Positions 55,359 through 64,000 of a stretch of 64,000 bases of DNA are shown one piece after another. Source of the stretch: Planctomycetaceae bacterium (lineage in GTDB: Bacteria > Planctomycetota > Planctomycetia > Planctomycetales > Planctomycetaceae); the NCBI GenBank assembly GCA_020638955.1, contig JACKHO010000007.1, positions 393,969 to 457,968 on the forward strand. The letters are read 5' to 3'. Made by a program: the position numbers and the translations under genes. How positions within the stretch are numbered: the first letter of the stretch is position 1; every line of letters starts with the position of its first letter. The notes under the pieces were generated by a model, which had not been told where the DNA came from, searched no databases, and saw nothing but the letters and a program-made list of their open reading frames with translations.

Positions 55359-58300
55359 CTATTCCCGAGTAATCGCCTCATCCAGATTCAGCAGCACGCG
55401 GGCGATGGTGGCCCACGTGGTGGCTTCCGTGCTGTTGTCGGCTGCGGGTGGAGCGTCGCCGTTTTTGGCGAAGGTGGATGTTAATTCGGCGTGGGCAGCG
55501 AGTTCCTGGCGTTGTTGATCGACAATTTGCAACAGCAAGGCTGATTCTTCGGCGGAAGGTTGGCGCTGCAGGACTTGTTGGAAGGCGTAGTTCAGACGCG
55601 CTTCATCATTGTCACTGGAGGCAGCGGTGCTCGCACCGAGGACGCGGGCTGCTTCGACGTAGGTGGGGTCGTTCAAGAGAACCAGTGCCTGCAGTGGTGT
55701 GTTGGATTTGGGCCGATCGGCAACACACTCTTCCCGGGAAGTCGCATCGAAGGCCAACAAGCTGGGATGCAGGAACGAGCGGCACCAGAAGGTATAGAGG
55801 CCACGCCGGTATTGATCAGCCCCCTTGTCGGACTGCCATTCCCGGGCCGGGAAGTTGAGGTGCTGCCAGTATCCTGCGGGCTGATACGGCTTCACCGAAG
55901 GTCCGCCAATTTCGGTGACGAGCAGACCGCTTACTGCCAGGGCGTTGTCGCGGATCATTTCCGCGTCGAGCCGATGTCGTGACTGCCGGGCCAGGTAACG
56001 ATTGAAGGGATCCTTCTCGCGTCCTGCGGGAGAAACAACCGACGACTGCTGATACGTGTTCGAAAGCGCCATGAGTCGCAGTGTGTGCTTCACGTCCCAT
56101 CCACTTTGGACAAACTCGCTCGACAGCCAGTTGAGCAATTCGGGATGCGTGGGCCACTCGCCCTGATGCCCGATGTCTTCCAGCGAACGTGACAAACCGT
56201 AACCGTACATCATTTTCCACAACCGGTTCACGAACACACGAGCCGTGACCGGGTTCTCAGGACCGACCAGCCAGTTCGCTAAATCGAGTCGAGTCGCACG
56301 GCGGTCACCGGTGTCGAGTTTTCCCAGCCGGGCGGGAACTTGTGGCTGTACTTCCTCGCCGGAGTCATCAAGCCAGTTGCCGCGAGGGAGAATCCGAACC
56401 ATGCGGGGCGTGGTAGACTGCGCAACGAGCATGGTCCGAATGCCATCCTGGATAGCCTTCTGCCTCCCTTCGAGCCCAGCAATTTCCTTTCGTGTGGCAT
56501 CCCAGTCCGTAGAGACTTCGCGGTAGAACTTTTCGATCTGTTGCTGATCTTCCGCCGTCAAGTCATCCGCTGGCTTCTGCAGCAGTTGCACGAGGGCTGC
56601 GGGGAGATTGGGGCCGGACGAAAGTTGAGGATGTCCCTGGGACGTTAGCGACAGTCGCGGACGCCCAATGTTGTGCTGGGCGTGCGGTGATTCATGCTTC
56701 AGGACGACTCGCAGCGAAGCTCCCTCGGTGACGGCCACCGGCTCGGCGAATTCAAAGACAGCCGTGCGGCTCAGGGTTTCGTTGTGTCCATTCCCCGCCC
56801 AGCCTGTTCCGGGATTACCATCGAGCACGTTGGCGACCGGCCAGCCGGGTTGCTCGTAGTCGGCAGTCGCTTTCGCAATTTTGACGGGCGTTTCGGCGCC
56901 GTCTTTGGCGACCAATGTTACTTCAACGCCGGTCAGCACGAAGTTTCCGTTCGCACGCGAAAGGGCCTTGCGCGTCAGACTGTCGTGGGTGAGTGCTTCG
57001 AGTCGCAAGCCTGTCTTGGCCGCATCGGTCAGTGGCAGTTGTAGTGTGTAAGTGTCGTTGGCGGGATTGGGGCCGCTGGCGAGTAACGAACCGTCATCCT
57101 GTGGAGCCAACTTCTGATTGCCCGAGGATTTGATATCGGTCGGTTTGACGACGGTCCATGCATCAGCCTCGTTCGCAACGGCGTCTCTCTGCGCGGAAAC
57201 CCACGCTTGTAGAGCCTCAGCTGCGACCGGCTTCTGCTTCGCTGCCGTGAGATTCTGTGCGATTTGGTTGAGCTCCGCCGTCTCTTCCTCTGTCGGCAAT
57301 CGCAAATTTGCAGGCTGCCGACCAACGGCCACTTCACTGACATCTGCGAAGAACGCTCCCAGCGAGTAGAAGTCTCGCATGGTGAATGGATCGTACTTGT
57401 GGTCGTGGCACTGACAGCAGGCCATGGTCGTCGCGAGCCAAACTTCGGACAGATTTCGCACACGGTCGGCCTGATAAATCGCCGTGTACTCCTTTGCCTG
57501 GGCTCCACCCTCTTCGGTGGTCTGCAGCAGTCGGTTGTAACCTGAGGCGATCTTCTGCATAACGGTGGCTTCGGGCAGCAAATCGCCCGCCAACTGTTCG
57601 ATGGTGAACTGGTCGAACGGTTTGTTGTCGTTGAACGACTGAATGACGTAGTCACGAAAGGCGTCGACTTCACGGGCGTTGTCACTGTGGTACCCTGCCG
57701 TGTCGGCGTAGCGGACCAAATCGAGCCAGTACATCGCCATCCGTTCGCCGAAGCGTTCGTCGTTGAGCAGTTCGTCAACAAGTTTGGCATACGCGTCGGG
57801 TGAGTTGTCGTTAACAAACGCCTGGACGGCCTCGGGTGTGGGCGGGACACCTAACAGGTCGAAGTAGAGTCGGCGAATGAGCGTGCGTCGGTCAGCTTGT
57901 GCAGAGGGTTTAAACCCGGCTATTTCCATACGGGCCAGCACAAAGGCGTCAATTTCATTCTGCGACCAGTCGGTTGATTTCGGCTGTGGCACACCGGGTC
58001 GTTCCAGTGAGGCATATGCCCAGTGTTCTTCGTACTTTGCTCCTTCCGCAATCCATTGTTCAATGAGCTTCTTTTCGGCAGCAGTGAGCGGCTTGCGTCC
58101 CGACTCGGGAGGCGGCATGACGGTTGTTTCATCATCACTCAGAATCCGGGCGATGAGTTCGCTCTGCGCCGGTTTGCCAGGGACAATGGCACTCTCGACA
58201 GCCTTGTCGTGTGAGTCGAGTTGCAACTCGTTCTCCTGGCCGCGGCGATCGGGCCCGTGGCAGGTGAAGCAACGGTCGGACAAAATCGGTCGGATGTCGC

Positions 58301-58400
58301 GTCCGTATTGAACTGGTTCTGCAGCAATGCCACTTGAGATCACTGCAGTGACAACAACGGCAAAAAGAAATGTGCGGTATACCGTGCGAACGTTGGACAT
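55359..58400 (-). CDS. PSCyt1/DUF1549/DUF1553 planctomycete cytochrome protein
   Basis: From ATG 58400 (the frame goes 26 codons further) the product is 1,013 residues, with a signal peptide ending SGIAA. A PSCyt1 heme domain has CFTCHGPD at residues 44-51; DUF1549 (PSCyt2) follows with FDLLGVPPTPEAVQAFV and WLDLVRYADTAGY; a linker and a beta-sandwich-like region (~480-620) precede DUF1553 (RVFVNRLWKMMYGYGLSRSL; RQSRHRLDAEMIRDNALAVS). This large family is typical of Planctomycetes and Verrucomicrobia and is generally next to a DUF1501 gene, which is absent here. The function is unknown; periplasmic electron transfer with sulfatase-type catabolism has been proposed for some. Confidence 0.93.
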   Translation of the reverse strand: MSNVRTVYRTFLFAVVVTAVISSGIAAEPVQYGRDIRPILSDRCFTCHGPDRRGQENELQLDSHDKAVESAIVPGKPAQSELIARILSDDETTVMPPPESGRKPLTAAEKKLIEQWIAEGAKYEEHWAYASLERPGVPQPKSTDWSQNEIDAFVLARMEIAGFKPSAQADRRTLIRRLYFDLLGVPPTPEAVQAFVNDNSPDAYAKLVDELLNDERFGERMAMYWLDLVRYADTAGYHSDNAREVDAFRDYVIQSFNDNKPFDQFTIEQLAGDLLPEATVMQKIASGYNRLLQTTEEGGAQAKEYTAIYQADRVRNLSEVWLATTMACCQCHDHKYDPFTMRDFYSLGAFFADVSEVAVGRQPANLRLPTEEETAELNQIAQNLTAAKQKPVAAEALQAWVSAQRDAVANEADAWTVVKPTDIKSSGNQKLAPQDDGSLLASGPNPANDTYTLQLPLTDAAKTGLRLEALTHDSLTRKALSRANGNFVLTGVEVTLVAKDGAETPVKIAKATADYEQPGWPVANVLDGNPGTGWAGNGHNETLSRTAVFEFAEPVAVTEGASLRVVLKHESPHAQHNIGRPRLSLTSQGHPQLSSGPNLPAALVQLLQKPADDLTAEDQQQIEKFYREVSTDWDATRKEIAGLEGRQKAIQDGIRTMLVAQSTTPRMVRILPRGNWLDDSGEEVQPQVPARLGKLDTGDRRATRLDLANWLVGPENPVTARVFVNRLWKMMYGYGLSRSLEDIGHQGEWPTHPELLNWLSSEFVQSGWDVKHTLRLMALSNTYQQSSVVSPAGREKDPFNRYLARQSRHRLDAEMIRDNALAVSGLLVTEIGGPSVKPYQPAGYWQHLNFPAREWQSDKGADQYRRGLYTFWCRSFLHPSLLAFDATSREECVADRPKSNTPLQALVLLNDPTYVEAARVLGASTAASSDNDEARLNYAFQQVLQRQPSAEESALLLQIVDQQRQELAAHAELTSTFAKNGDAPPAADNSTEATTWATIARVLLNLDEAITRE

Positions 58401-58753
58401 GGGTTCAATCACATTCGACAAGGAGACTGGGCAAACCGGAAACGCAGCAAATGAGCTTCGCACCGAAGGACACCTCAAGGCAGGTGTTCATTACTGAACA
58501 TACTCAGGTGGGCAGCATTGAGTATCGCGTACGGGAATCAAGAGAATCAAGCCGGAGAGGCAGTGACACCGGTTTCTGCATGCTTCGGCTGAGTCGATTT
58601 CAAGGCCCGTCCAAATGGACTCAACGTGTGTCGCCAAATCGATTAGACTTGCAAGCTGAGAAGCAGTCCGATTGAATGAACCGACAATGTTGCGAATTTG
58701 ATTAATCCAGCGACAGCATTTCCCCGTTCACCACTCAGGATAAACTTGTATCC

Positions 58754-59506
58754 ATGACCGACTCCCATTCCGCTGCAGGAACTGATCCAATGACTACGGG
58801 CGATGCAAAGGCGAAACACAAATCGGACGAGGGCATCATCCTGATTGCCTATCCGAAAATTGTCTTCCTGTACCCCACCTGGATTCTCTCAATCGTTTGT
58901 GGGATTTACATGTTTTTTTGGGGTGATGCCACTCTGGCTGATCCTAATGCGCTGACGGTGACGTGCGGTTGGAGTTTTCTCATTCTGCTGACACTGAACT
59001 TGCAGGTGCTGGCGTTTGACTTTCCCCGGGCGACATCCTTAACACTCATTGTCGCAATTATTGCGGCGGTGCTGGGAGGGGCGTTGGTGTTCATCAATTT
59101 TCCGAACGTACTACCCAATGTCACAGGCTTCCTGAAGTTTTTCAATCCGGTGGCGAACTCCACGTTCTACTTCATCTTGGCGGGAATCCTGACCATCATT
59201 TACATCGGTGTGTATTTCAATGCCCAGTTTGATTACTGGGAAGTGCGTCCCAACGAGTTGCTGCACCATCACGGTCTGCTGAGCGATTTGGAACGCTTCC
59301 CTTCTCCTCGTCTGCGTATCGACAAGGAAATCAACGACATCTTCGAGTACCTGCTGTTGGGAGCCGGTCGCCTCATTCTGCATCCCAACAACGAACGGCG
59401 CGCCATTGTGCTGGACAACGTCTTCTTCATCAGTTCGAAAGAGAAGGCCATTACGAAGTTGCTGAGCGCCCTGCAGGTACAGGTGCGTGAAGACAACGAC
59501 ACATAG
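58754..59506 (+). CDS. Four-TM membrane protein with a soluble C-terminal domain
   Basis: The 250-residue product has four TM helices (~40-57, 70-90, 95-115, 138-158) and a C-terminal part that looks PH-like (EVRPNELLHHHGLLSDLERF, then LILHPNNERRAIVLDNVFFI). A short charged N-terminus precedes the membrane part. I do not recognise a named family; the layout recalls bacterial PH/YdbT-type membrane proteins. It converges on the peroxidase gene through a strong bidirectional terminator. Confidence 0.6.
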   Translation: MTDSHSAAGTDPMTTGDAKAKHKSDEGIILIAYPKIVFLYPTWILSIVCGIYMFFWGDATLADPNALTVTCGWSFLILLTLNLQVLAFDFPRATSLTLIVAIIAAVLGGALVFINFPNVLPNVTGFLKFFNPVANSTFYFILAGILTIIYIGVYFNAQFDYWEVRPNELLHHHGLLSDLERFPSPRLRIDKEINDIFEYLLLGAGRLILHPNNERRAIVLDNVFFISSKEKAITKLLSALQVQVREDNDT

Positions 59507-59574
59507 CAGAGCGGACGGCCTTCTCGAAGAATGCACTAAGAGTCGGTGCCGTCGCCCGGTCAATCAGTAAACAC

Positions 59575-59610
59575 AAACGCGGCCCGCTGGAATTCCAGCG
59601 GGCCGCGTTT
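59575..59610. terminator. 36-bp perfect palindromic bidirectional terminator
   Basis: A perfect palindrome of 36 bases (AAACGCGGCC ... GGCCGCGTTT, centre GAATTC) lies between the convergent membrane-protein and peroxidase genes. A on the left and T on the right give it a stop function for both strands. Confidence 0.88.
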
Positions 59611-59640
59611 CACACACAGCAGATCAGTTCAGGTTACGAA

Positions 59641-62013
59641 TCATACGGTAGAGAACAGTGAGGCGAATGGTTCGCGGACGCCGTTGATGACGTCGCGGCC
59701 CAGGCCACCATCCATGACGTCATGGCTACCGGTGCCGCTGTAGAGCCAGTCGTTGCCAGCTTCTCCCATAAGGACGTCATCACCGCCGTCGCCGTAGAGG
59801 CCGTCGTTGCCGTCGCCCCCCATAAGGATGTCTCTACCGTAACCGCCGACGAGTCGGTCGTTCCCCATCATACCCATGAGACGGTCGTTGCCATTGCCTC
59901 CGTTGAGGTAGTCGTTCATCAGACCGCCGATGAGTGTGTCGTCACCATCACAGCCGAACATGCTTACTTCCCTGCAGAGGCTGTTGTTAATTCGCATGTG
60001 GTCGTTGCCACGGTGGCCAACCACAATCATGGCGGTCATGCCGTAGTATTCGACTTCCGAGCTGTTCGCCATGATGGTTGTTTCATCAATGACGATGTCA
60101 TCATCGCGCGTGGTTCCCCAAATGCGAAGCTGGTCGTTATTCCCCTGGTTGCCGTGGAACACCATGCCATGTCCGAGCTGACTGACCAGTTGAGTGACGC
60201 CGTAGGTGACAATTTCGTCGCGGTTCGCGTCGCCCTGGACGACAACTTGCTGCAACCCACTCAGGGATTGTGAAATCAGCACGTTGCCGGAACGTCGGTC
60301 CAGGACAAAGACGCGGTTCTGGCCTTCCACAACGGTCACTTCTTTCGGCGGAAGTTTCGCCAAGTCGACGTGAAACACGTCGGTTGAGTAGAAGACGTTT
60401 TCCTGCAGACCGCGAACACCGGTGTTCCGCTCGATGACGTCCTTCAGCGTCGTACGTTCGATTTGCTGGAGTTCTTTCCCGGAGAAGGTGTTCTGGTACC
60501 AGAACCGGTCACCGGCGCGAATGCGGCTGAACTGATCAGCGATGACAGCTGTGAAGAGTTCACCCATGCTGGAACCTGGAACATGATCTTCCGCGAGTCC
60601 ACCGACCCAGACATCCACGTTGTCTACGCTGCCGTAGACTGCTTCCAGCTTGGCCGCGAGTTCCGAGTCGGACGTGATTTGATCGAAACTGGTCACAGCT
60701 TCCAGGCCGAGGTCGAGACGAGCCTGGTTATAGCTGGGGAGTCCATGATCGCGTCCACGCTGAATGTTCAGCGAGGCCAAATCGAGTCCGCCGGAACCGG
60801 GAGGGCCAAACAGGAAGTTGCGAATATCGTCAATGACATAGGCATCCACTTCCTGAGCCAATTGGGTCGCTGCACCACGCAGTAGTGAATCGACGCCGTA
60901 GTTGACGACCTCGGAAGGATTAAAGAAGCCGTTCTTCAGTTCCAGGTCACCCTCCGCCGCTTCGTTTCCATCGGAGCCGACACGTTGCAGTGTCGATGAC
61001 AGCATACTGTGACCGAATCGATAAGCGGCCGTTGAGAAAATGTTGGCAATTCCGGGGTCAACAGTCGGATCATATCCCTCATAACGACCCGGCGCCTGAC
61101 TTCCGAGCAATGCAGGTAGGAATTCATTGTACGTGATTGCTTGAATTTCAGCCGTCACAATGCGACGCGCTCCCTGGTACAACTGCTCGTCACTCAGACG
61201 TGGATCTTGCCGAGCGAGTTCGTCTGCAATTCTATTGTGCTCACGCACCCAAATGGTCTGCATGGAGGTCAGCAGTACATTTTCGTTCGCGCGCACATCA
61301 CCTGCCAGGAACAGACTGTCACTCGGGCCACCCGCGTTGTCGAGACCTTCCGTATTGAACGGCAAAAGATTGCCGTCGCTCGTCTTGAGATGACCGCCCT
61401 CAAAGGTGCGGAGTGCGTCAGCACGTTCCTGGTCCGAACCGTAGACGACAGACCCATCGAGAAATGCTGTAATGGAATTCAATTGCTGGCGGACGCCTTC
61501 GGAGTCGACTTCGTAGTCCGAACGTGTCAAACCAATGGTTTGCGTGCCGGTCCCGAAGGGATCGAAGTACGGATCGCCGGTCGGGACTTCGATGTCGAAG
61601 CTCTCTGCGGGATCGGCGGCATCGGAGAGGTCGATGTCATGGTCGATGAACTGACCCCAAATCCAGACGTAATCGGTCAGGAAGCGGTCATTGTAAATGA
61701 GACCGTCCTGCGCGGAGACGGTGTTACTGATTTCACGTGCGCTGGGAAGACCATCGCTCTTGGGAGTACCGAGGCCGTCTGTGTAATCGACTGAGGTAAG
61801 ACGCAGCAACTGCTCACCTGTGCTGCCCCAGTCAGGGTTCAACTGGTTGTTTCCTGTGCCGTCTATGGCTGGTGGAGCTTCGATATTCGGTGGCGGATTC
61901 CCGAGGGACGTACTTGCCGAGAGCATTTGCCGTTCTTCAAAGATTTCGGCAGATGACGTGAGGACCGACTTCCGGGACGTACGGCGTTTTGCGGAGAAGA
62001 GTGCGCGCAGCAT
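59641..62013 (-). CDS. Haem peroxidase with RTX repeats (peroxinectin-like)
   Basis: The 790-residue product begins with a FEERQMLSA motif (25-33), the planctomycete LEPR-XLL-type export mark. Residues ~75-560 are an animal-type haem peroxidase: distal region QFIDHDIDLSD with His125, WVREHNRIADE (255-265) and proximal His335 in AAYRFGHSML. Residues ~690-770 are RTX-like nonapeptide repeats (GNDRLVGGYGRDILMGGDGN) that bind calcium. A similar design occurs in cyanobacterial peroxinectin-like proteins. It probably makes hypohalous or phenoxy products at the cell surface; partners are unknown. AAGGA precedes ATG 62013. Confidence 0.88.
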   Translation of the reverse strand: MLRALFSAKRRTSRKSVLTSSAEIFEERQMLSASTSLGNPPPNIEAPPAIDGTGNNQLNPDWGSTGEQLLRLTSVDYTDGLGTPKSDGLPSAREISNTVSAQDGLIYNDRFLTDYVWIWGQFIDHDIDLSDAADPAESFDIEVPTGDPYFDPFGTGTQTIGLTRSDYEVDSEGVRQQLNSITAFLDGSVVYGSDQERADALRTFEGGHLKTSDGNLLPFNTEGLDNAGGPSDSLFLAGDVRANENVLLTSMQTIWVREHNRIADELARQDPRLSDEQLYQGARRIVTAEIQAITYNEFLPALLGSQAPGRYEGYDPTVDPGIANIFSTAAYRFGHSMLSSTLQRVGSDGNEAAEGDLELKNGFFNPSEVVNYGVDSLLRGAATQLAQEVDAYVIDDIRNFLFGPPGSGGLDLASLNIQRGRDHGLPSYNQARLDLGLEAVTSFDQITSDSELAAKLEAVYGSVDNVDVWVGGLAEDHVPGSSMGELFTAVIADQFSRIRAGDRFWYQNTFSGKELQQIERTTLKDVIERNTGVRGLQENVFYSTDVFHVDLAKLPPKEVTVVEGQNRVFVLDRRSGNVLISQSLSGLQQVVVQGDANRDEIVTYGVTQLVSQLGHGMVFHGNQGNNDQLRIWGTTRDDDIVIDETTIMANSSEVEYYGMTAMIVVGHRGNDHMRINNSLCREVSMFGCDGDDTLIGGLMNDYLNGGNGNDRLMGMMGNDRLVGGYGRDILMGGDGNDGLYGDGGDDVLMGEAGNDWLYSGTGSHDVMDGGLGRDVINGVREPFASLFSTV

Positions 62014-62369
62014 GAGACCGTTCCTTTGTTCTGAATGCTCCCTGGAGCTACCCGATTTGAGCGGGCTTCAGCGTGAGAGAATCATCACAAACGTAATGAC
62101 ACCAACTTATCGACGACAAGCTGAGCCAGAGGTTGTGACGGCTGAACTCCAGGTCTCCCGGTTGATGGGAATGGATGTGACGAATCGTCAAACTTTCGCA
62201 ACAGCGATAGCCATGCGATGGCATTTGCTGAGATCAGATTGGCGATTGATAGGGAACATAAACGCAGGGCATGCAGCGACTTCAACAACCCCGCCTCTCA
62301 GTTTCTGAATTTCTATGATGAGCCGCACCTATTCCCCATGCGTTGACGTTTGTCACCAAAGCAGTAAAA
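62014..62369. other. Intergenic stretch upstream of the peroxidase gene
   Basis: About 355 bases hold the leader and promoter region of the peroxidase on the minus strand. Short open frames on both strands here are unsupported. The stretch ends at the terminator of the portal gene. Confidence 0.35.
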
Positions 62370-62403
62370 GCCGCCAGCAATCATCAAAGAGATTGCTGGC
62401 GGC
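62370..62403 (-). terminator. Strong hairpin terminator of the portal gene
   Basis: GCCGCCAGCAATC and GATTGCTGGCGGC pair perfectly over 13 bases around an 8-base loop. On the minus strand TTTT follows the stem, so it ends transcription of the portal gene at 62440. Confidence 0.85.
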
Positions 62404-62439
62404 TTGTGAGTAACACGCCTGAATTGCTGGCTCCCCCGG

Positions 62440-63801
62440 CTACGGCTGCTTCTCCGCAGCGATTTCCGTGGTCATGCGGTGCGGGCAGACACCATCACGC
62501 CGGGCGACTTCGGAACGCGAAAGGACTCCGGTTTCAATGAGACGCACATCGGCCATGCGTTCTTTGGGACGATCACGATTGATGAGTTGCGGGAATGTCC
62601 AGTTAATTTCGATGCGGCTGAAAAAGTCATCTGGCAGCAGCCCCATGTCGATGGCATCTTGCATGACCCAGCGCCATAGCCAGGTGAATTCTTTCGCGAA
62701 GAATTGCTGTTCTCCCTGGAACAGTTTCACTGCCGGACCTTCCGCGACCATGGTCGATGCGAAGTTTGCGTTGGAGGCATCAGACGTCAGCATGAATTCG
62801 GGAAGTCCCGCACCGGCGGCGACACTCAGCAGCAACATGCGTCCGAGGGGGACGGCGTCGCCGAAATTCGTGTTCGGTTGAAGGAACTGAATATCAGTTC
62901 CGTGATTCGTTGTCAGAATGGTGCCGGGTTTCACGCGTTCACGGCGGCCGTGGAGCGGATCGTTCGTTCCAGCGTTGTCTGCCATCGCACTGATTTGCTG
63001 GGGCGAACCCTGCACTTTTCGCCAGAGCACGATGGAGGACTGCAGCTTTCTCGCCAGGAGTTCTGTTTCCACCCAATTGTCAAAACAGTCGAGGGTATCG
63101 AGGATGGACGCGAAAATTGTCATTCCGCGTTTCTCATTCGAGTCGACGCCAATCCGGGTGTGACACATTTCATTGGCCGGGATGGCTTCGTCGAGAATTG
63201 CCCGTTGGGGATTCACTTTCAAATACTCCAGCGGGGTTTCAACGTCATGTTCGCGAGTGACGATGCCCTGTGAGTCCGGATAGAGCGGCGTCGGGCCAAT
63301 AAGCTCGGGATCGACAAAGCGGACGGCGGGTGGCCATTCGCTTGATGTGAATTTGCGAACAAAGCACTCACCATCGCGCCAGGTGCGACGGGCGTGTTCG
63401 CTGAAGTCGTAGTGACGAGCATTGGACTGCAGGAACGAATTCCAGAGGCGGTTGGCCTGAGCGATGAGCTCGCATTCCCGATCCTCGTCTGCCGACAAAT
63501 CCCGATGAGTGTATGTGAGTCCTGGTCCAGTCACGTACGCCTGCAAGAGACGAAGAATATTGCGGGCATGGGGATTGGTGCGAGAAAGCTTGCGAGCACG
63601 CTGCCGGATGTCACTTTGTTGAACATTTGAGAGAGAGTTTCCATTCCCCCCCGCCAGTTGCCATTTTCCTGCTTCATCAGCCACGGGCAGATTGGTTTCC
63701 TGCTCGGTGAATTGCAGCAGCCGCTCATGAATGAGCCGCTCATAGCGTGCCCGCAGGGCATACGTACTGAACATGTCGCGGAAATACTGAAGCATGGGCA
63801 T
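62440..63801 (-). CDS. Lambda-family phage portal protein
   Basis: The product is about 453 residues from ATG 63801; the frame is open to 63993 but an upstream stop and lack of domain content favour the later start. Portal signatures include SRTNPHARNILRLLQAYVTG near the N-terminus, RTWRDGECFVRKF, GLPEFMLTSDASNANFASTM and LLARKLQSSIVLW, all of the lambda gpB-like family. It would form the dodecameric DNA-entry ring of a capsid. No protease, capsid or terminase gene follows; the terminator is 37 bp downstream. It may belong to a prophage or gene-transfer-agent-like cluster to the right of the window. Base composition is not unlike the neighbours. Confidence 0.85.
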   Translation of the reverse strand: MPMLQYFRDMFSTYALRARYERLIHERLLQFTEQETNLPVADEAGKWQLAGGNGNSLSNVQQSDIRQRARKLSRTNPHARNILRLLQAYVTGPGLTYTHRDLSADEDRECELIAQANRLWNSFLQSNARHYDFSEHARRTWRDGECFVRKFTSSEWPPAVRFVDPELIGPTPLYPDSQGIVTREHDVETPLEYLKVNPQRAILDEAIPANEMCHTRIGVDSNEKRGMTIFASILDTLDCFDNWVETELLARKLQSSIVLWRKVQGSPQQISAMADNAGTNDPLHGRRERVKPGTILTTNHGTDIQFLQPNTNFGDAVPLGRMLLLSVAAGAGLPEFMLTSDASNANFASTMVAEGPAVKLFQGEQQFFAKEFTWLWRWVMQDAIDMGLLPDDFFSRIEINWTFPQLINRDRPKERMADVRLIETGVLSRSEVARRDGVCPHRMTTEIAAEKQP

Positions 63802-64000
63802 AGATTGGTTGAAGACAGGCGCGGAGCTATCGGGCGTCCGCAGGGAGAGAGACCGTTTCAACCGTGCGCGGCCCGGTTGCGCCTGTGAAAGAAAAGAAAC
63901 CCTTTGACGACGCCACTGGCGGATCGCCCATCGAAAATTGCCGCAAACCACAACTGGGTCGCGACTTGCAGAACACCGGCAGGCGGAGATCAAAACTTAA

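Noticed and set aside
61820..62308. 162-codon open frame overlapping the peroxidase start
   Set aside because: It crosses the peroxidase N-terminus and promoter region on the other strand and has no domain.

Overview
The window looks like chromosomal DNA of a planctomycete, probably of the class Planctomycetia. The signs are a PSCyt1/DUF1549/DUF1553 cytochrome protein, a Pirellula/Verrucomicrobium-type heme-binding domain fused to a sugar-dehydrogenase-like propeller, two secreted proteins with LEPR-XLL-type N-terminal motifs, and a threonyl-tRNA synthetase with a long insertion. G+C is moderately high and most genes are single or in short runs. No ribosomal RNA, CRISPR array or intact transposase was seen. 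One tRNA is present, an elongator-type tRNA-Met.

Layout. 0-10 kb: the end of a secreted multidomain protein, a small membrane protein overlapping a secreted alpha/beta hydrolase, a macrodomain protein, an LRR-like membrane protein, an SDR oxidoreductase, a HAD phosphatase, a metallophosphoesterase, a cytochrome c/sugar dehydrogenase-like protein, a HIT protein and a CbpA-type J protein. 10-17.5 kb: a DUF4173 membrane protein, then an accessory island made of a DUF559 Vsr-like nuclease gene among three copies of a roughly 365-bp palindromic repeat unit, a 491-residue PD-(D/E)XK nuclease-like protein, and thrS. 18-32 kb: a flagellar cluster. flgE, flgD, fliK, a receiver-less sigma-54 activator and three uncharacterised genes (two TPR proteins, one with an STN-like segment) run on the minus strand; flgM, fliC, fliD, fliS and a LuxR-type regulator run on the plus strand. 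32-36 kb: tRNA-Met, a membrane-anchored SGNH hydrolase, trmB and a nucleotide-sugar dehydrogenase.

36-45 kb is filled by a 2,948-codon surface protein whose middle holds ten consecutive 333-bp in-frame repeats with no net length change. 45-54 kb carries a membrane-anchored protein, rlmN, gspF, two glycosyltransferases, a prepilin-peptidase-like protein and an HD/PAS/GGDEF protein; these suggest pseudopilus or secretion and surface-glycan functions under c-di-GMP influence. 54-64 kb has a CBM48-like esterase, the PSCyt1/DUF1549/DUF1553 protein, a four-TM membrane protein, a haem peroxidase fused to RTX repeats and, at the right edge, a lambda-type phage portal protein ending at a strong terminator.

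The most unusual items are the DUF559/palindromic-repeat island next to the PD-(D/E)XK protein, the exactly phased 333-bp repeats, two equal-length 140-bp intergenic elements 29 kb apart, a nested inverted repeat between fliD and fliS, and the flagellar-cluster TPR/STN protein.
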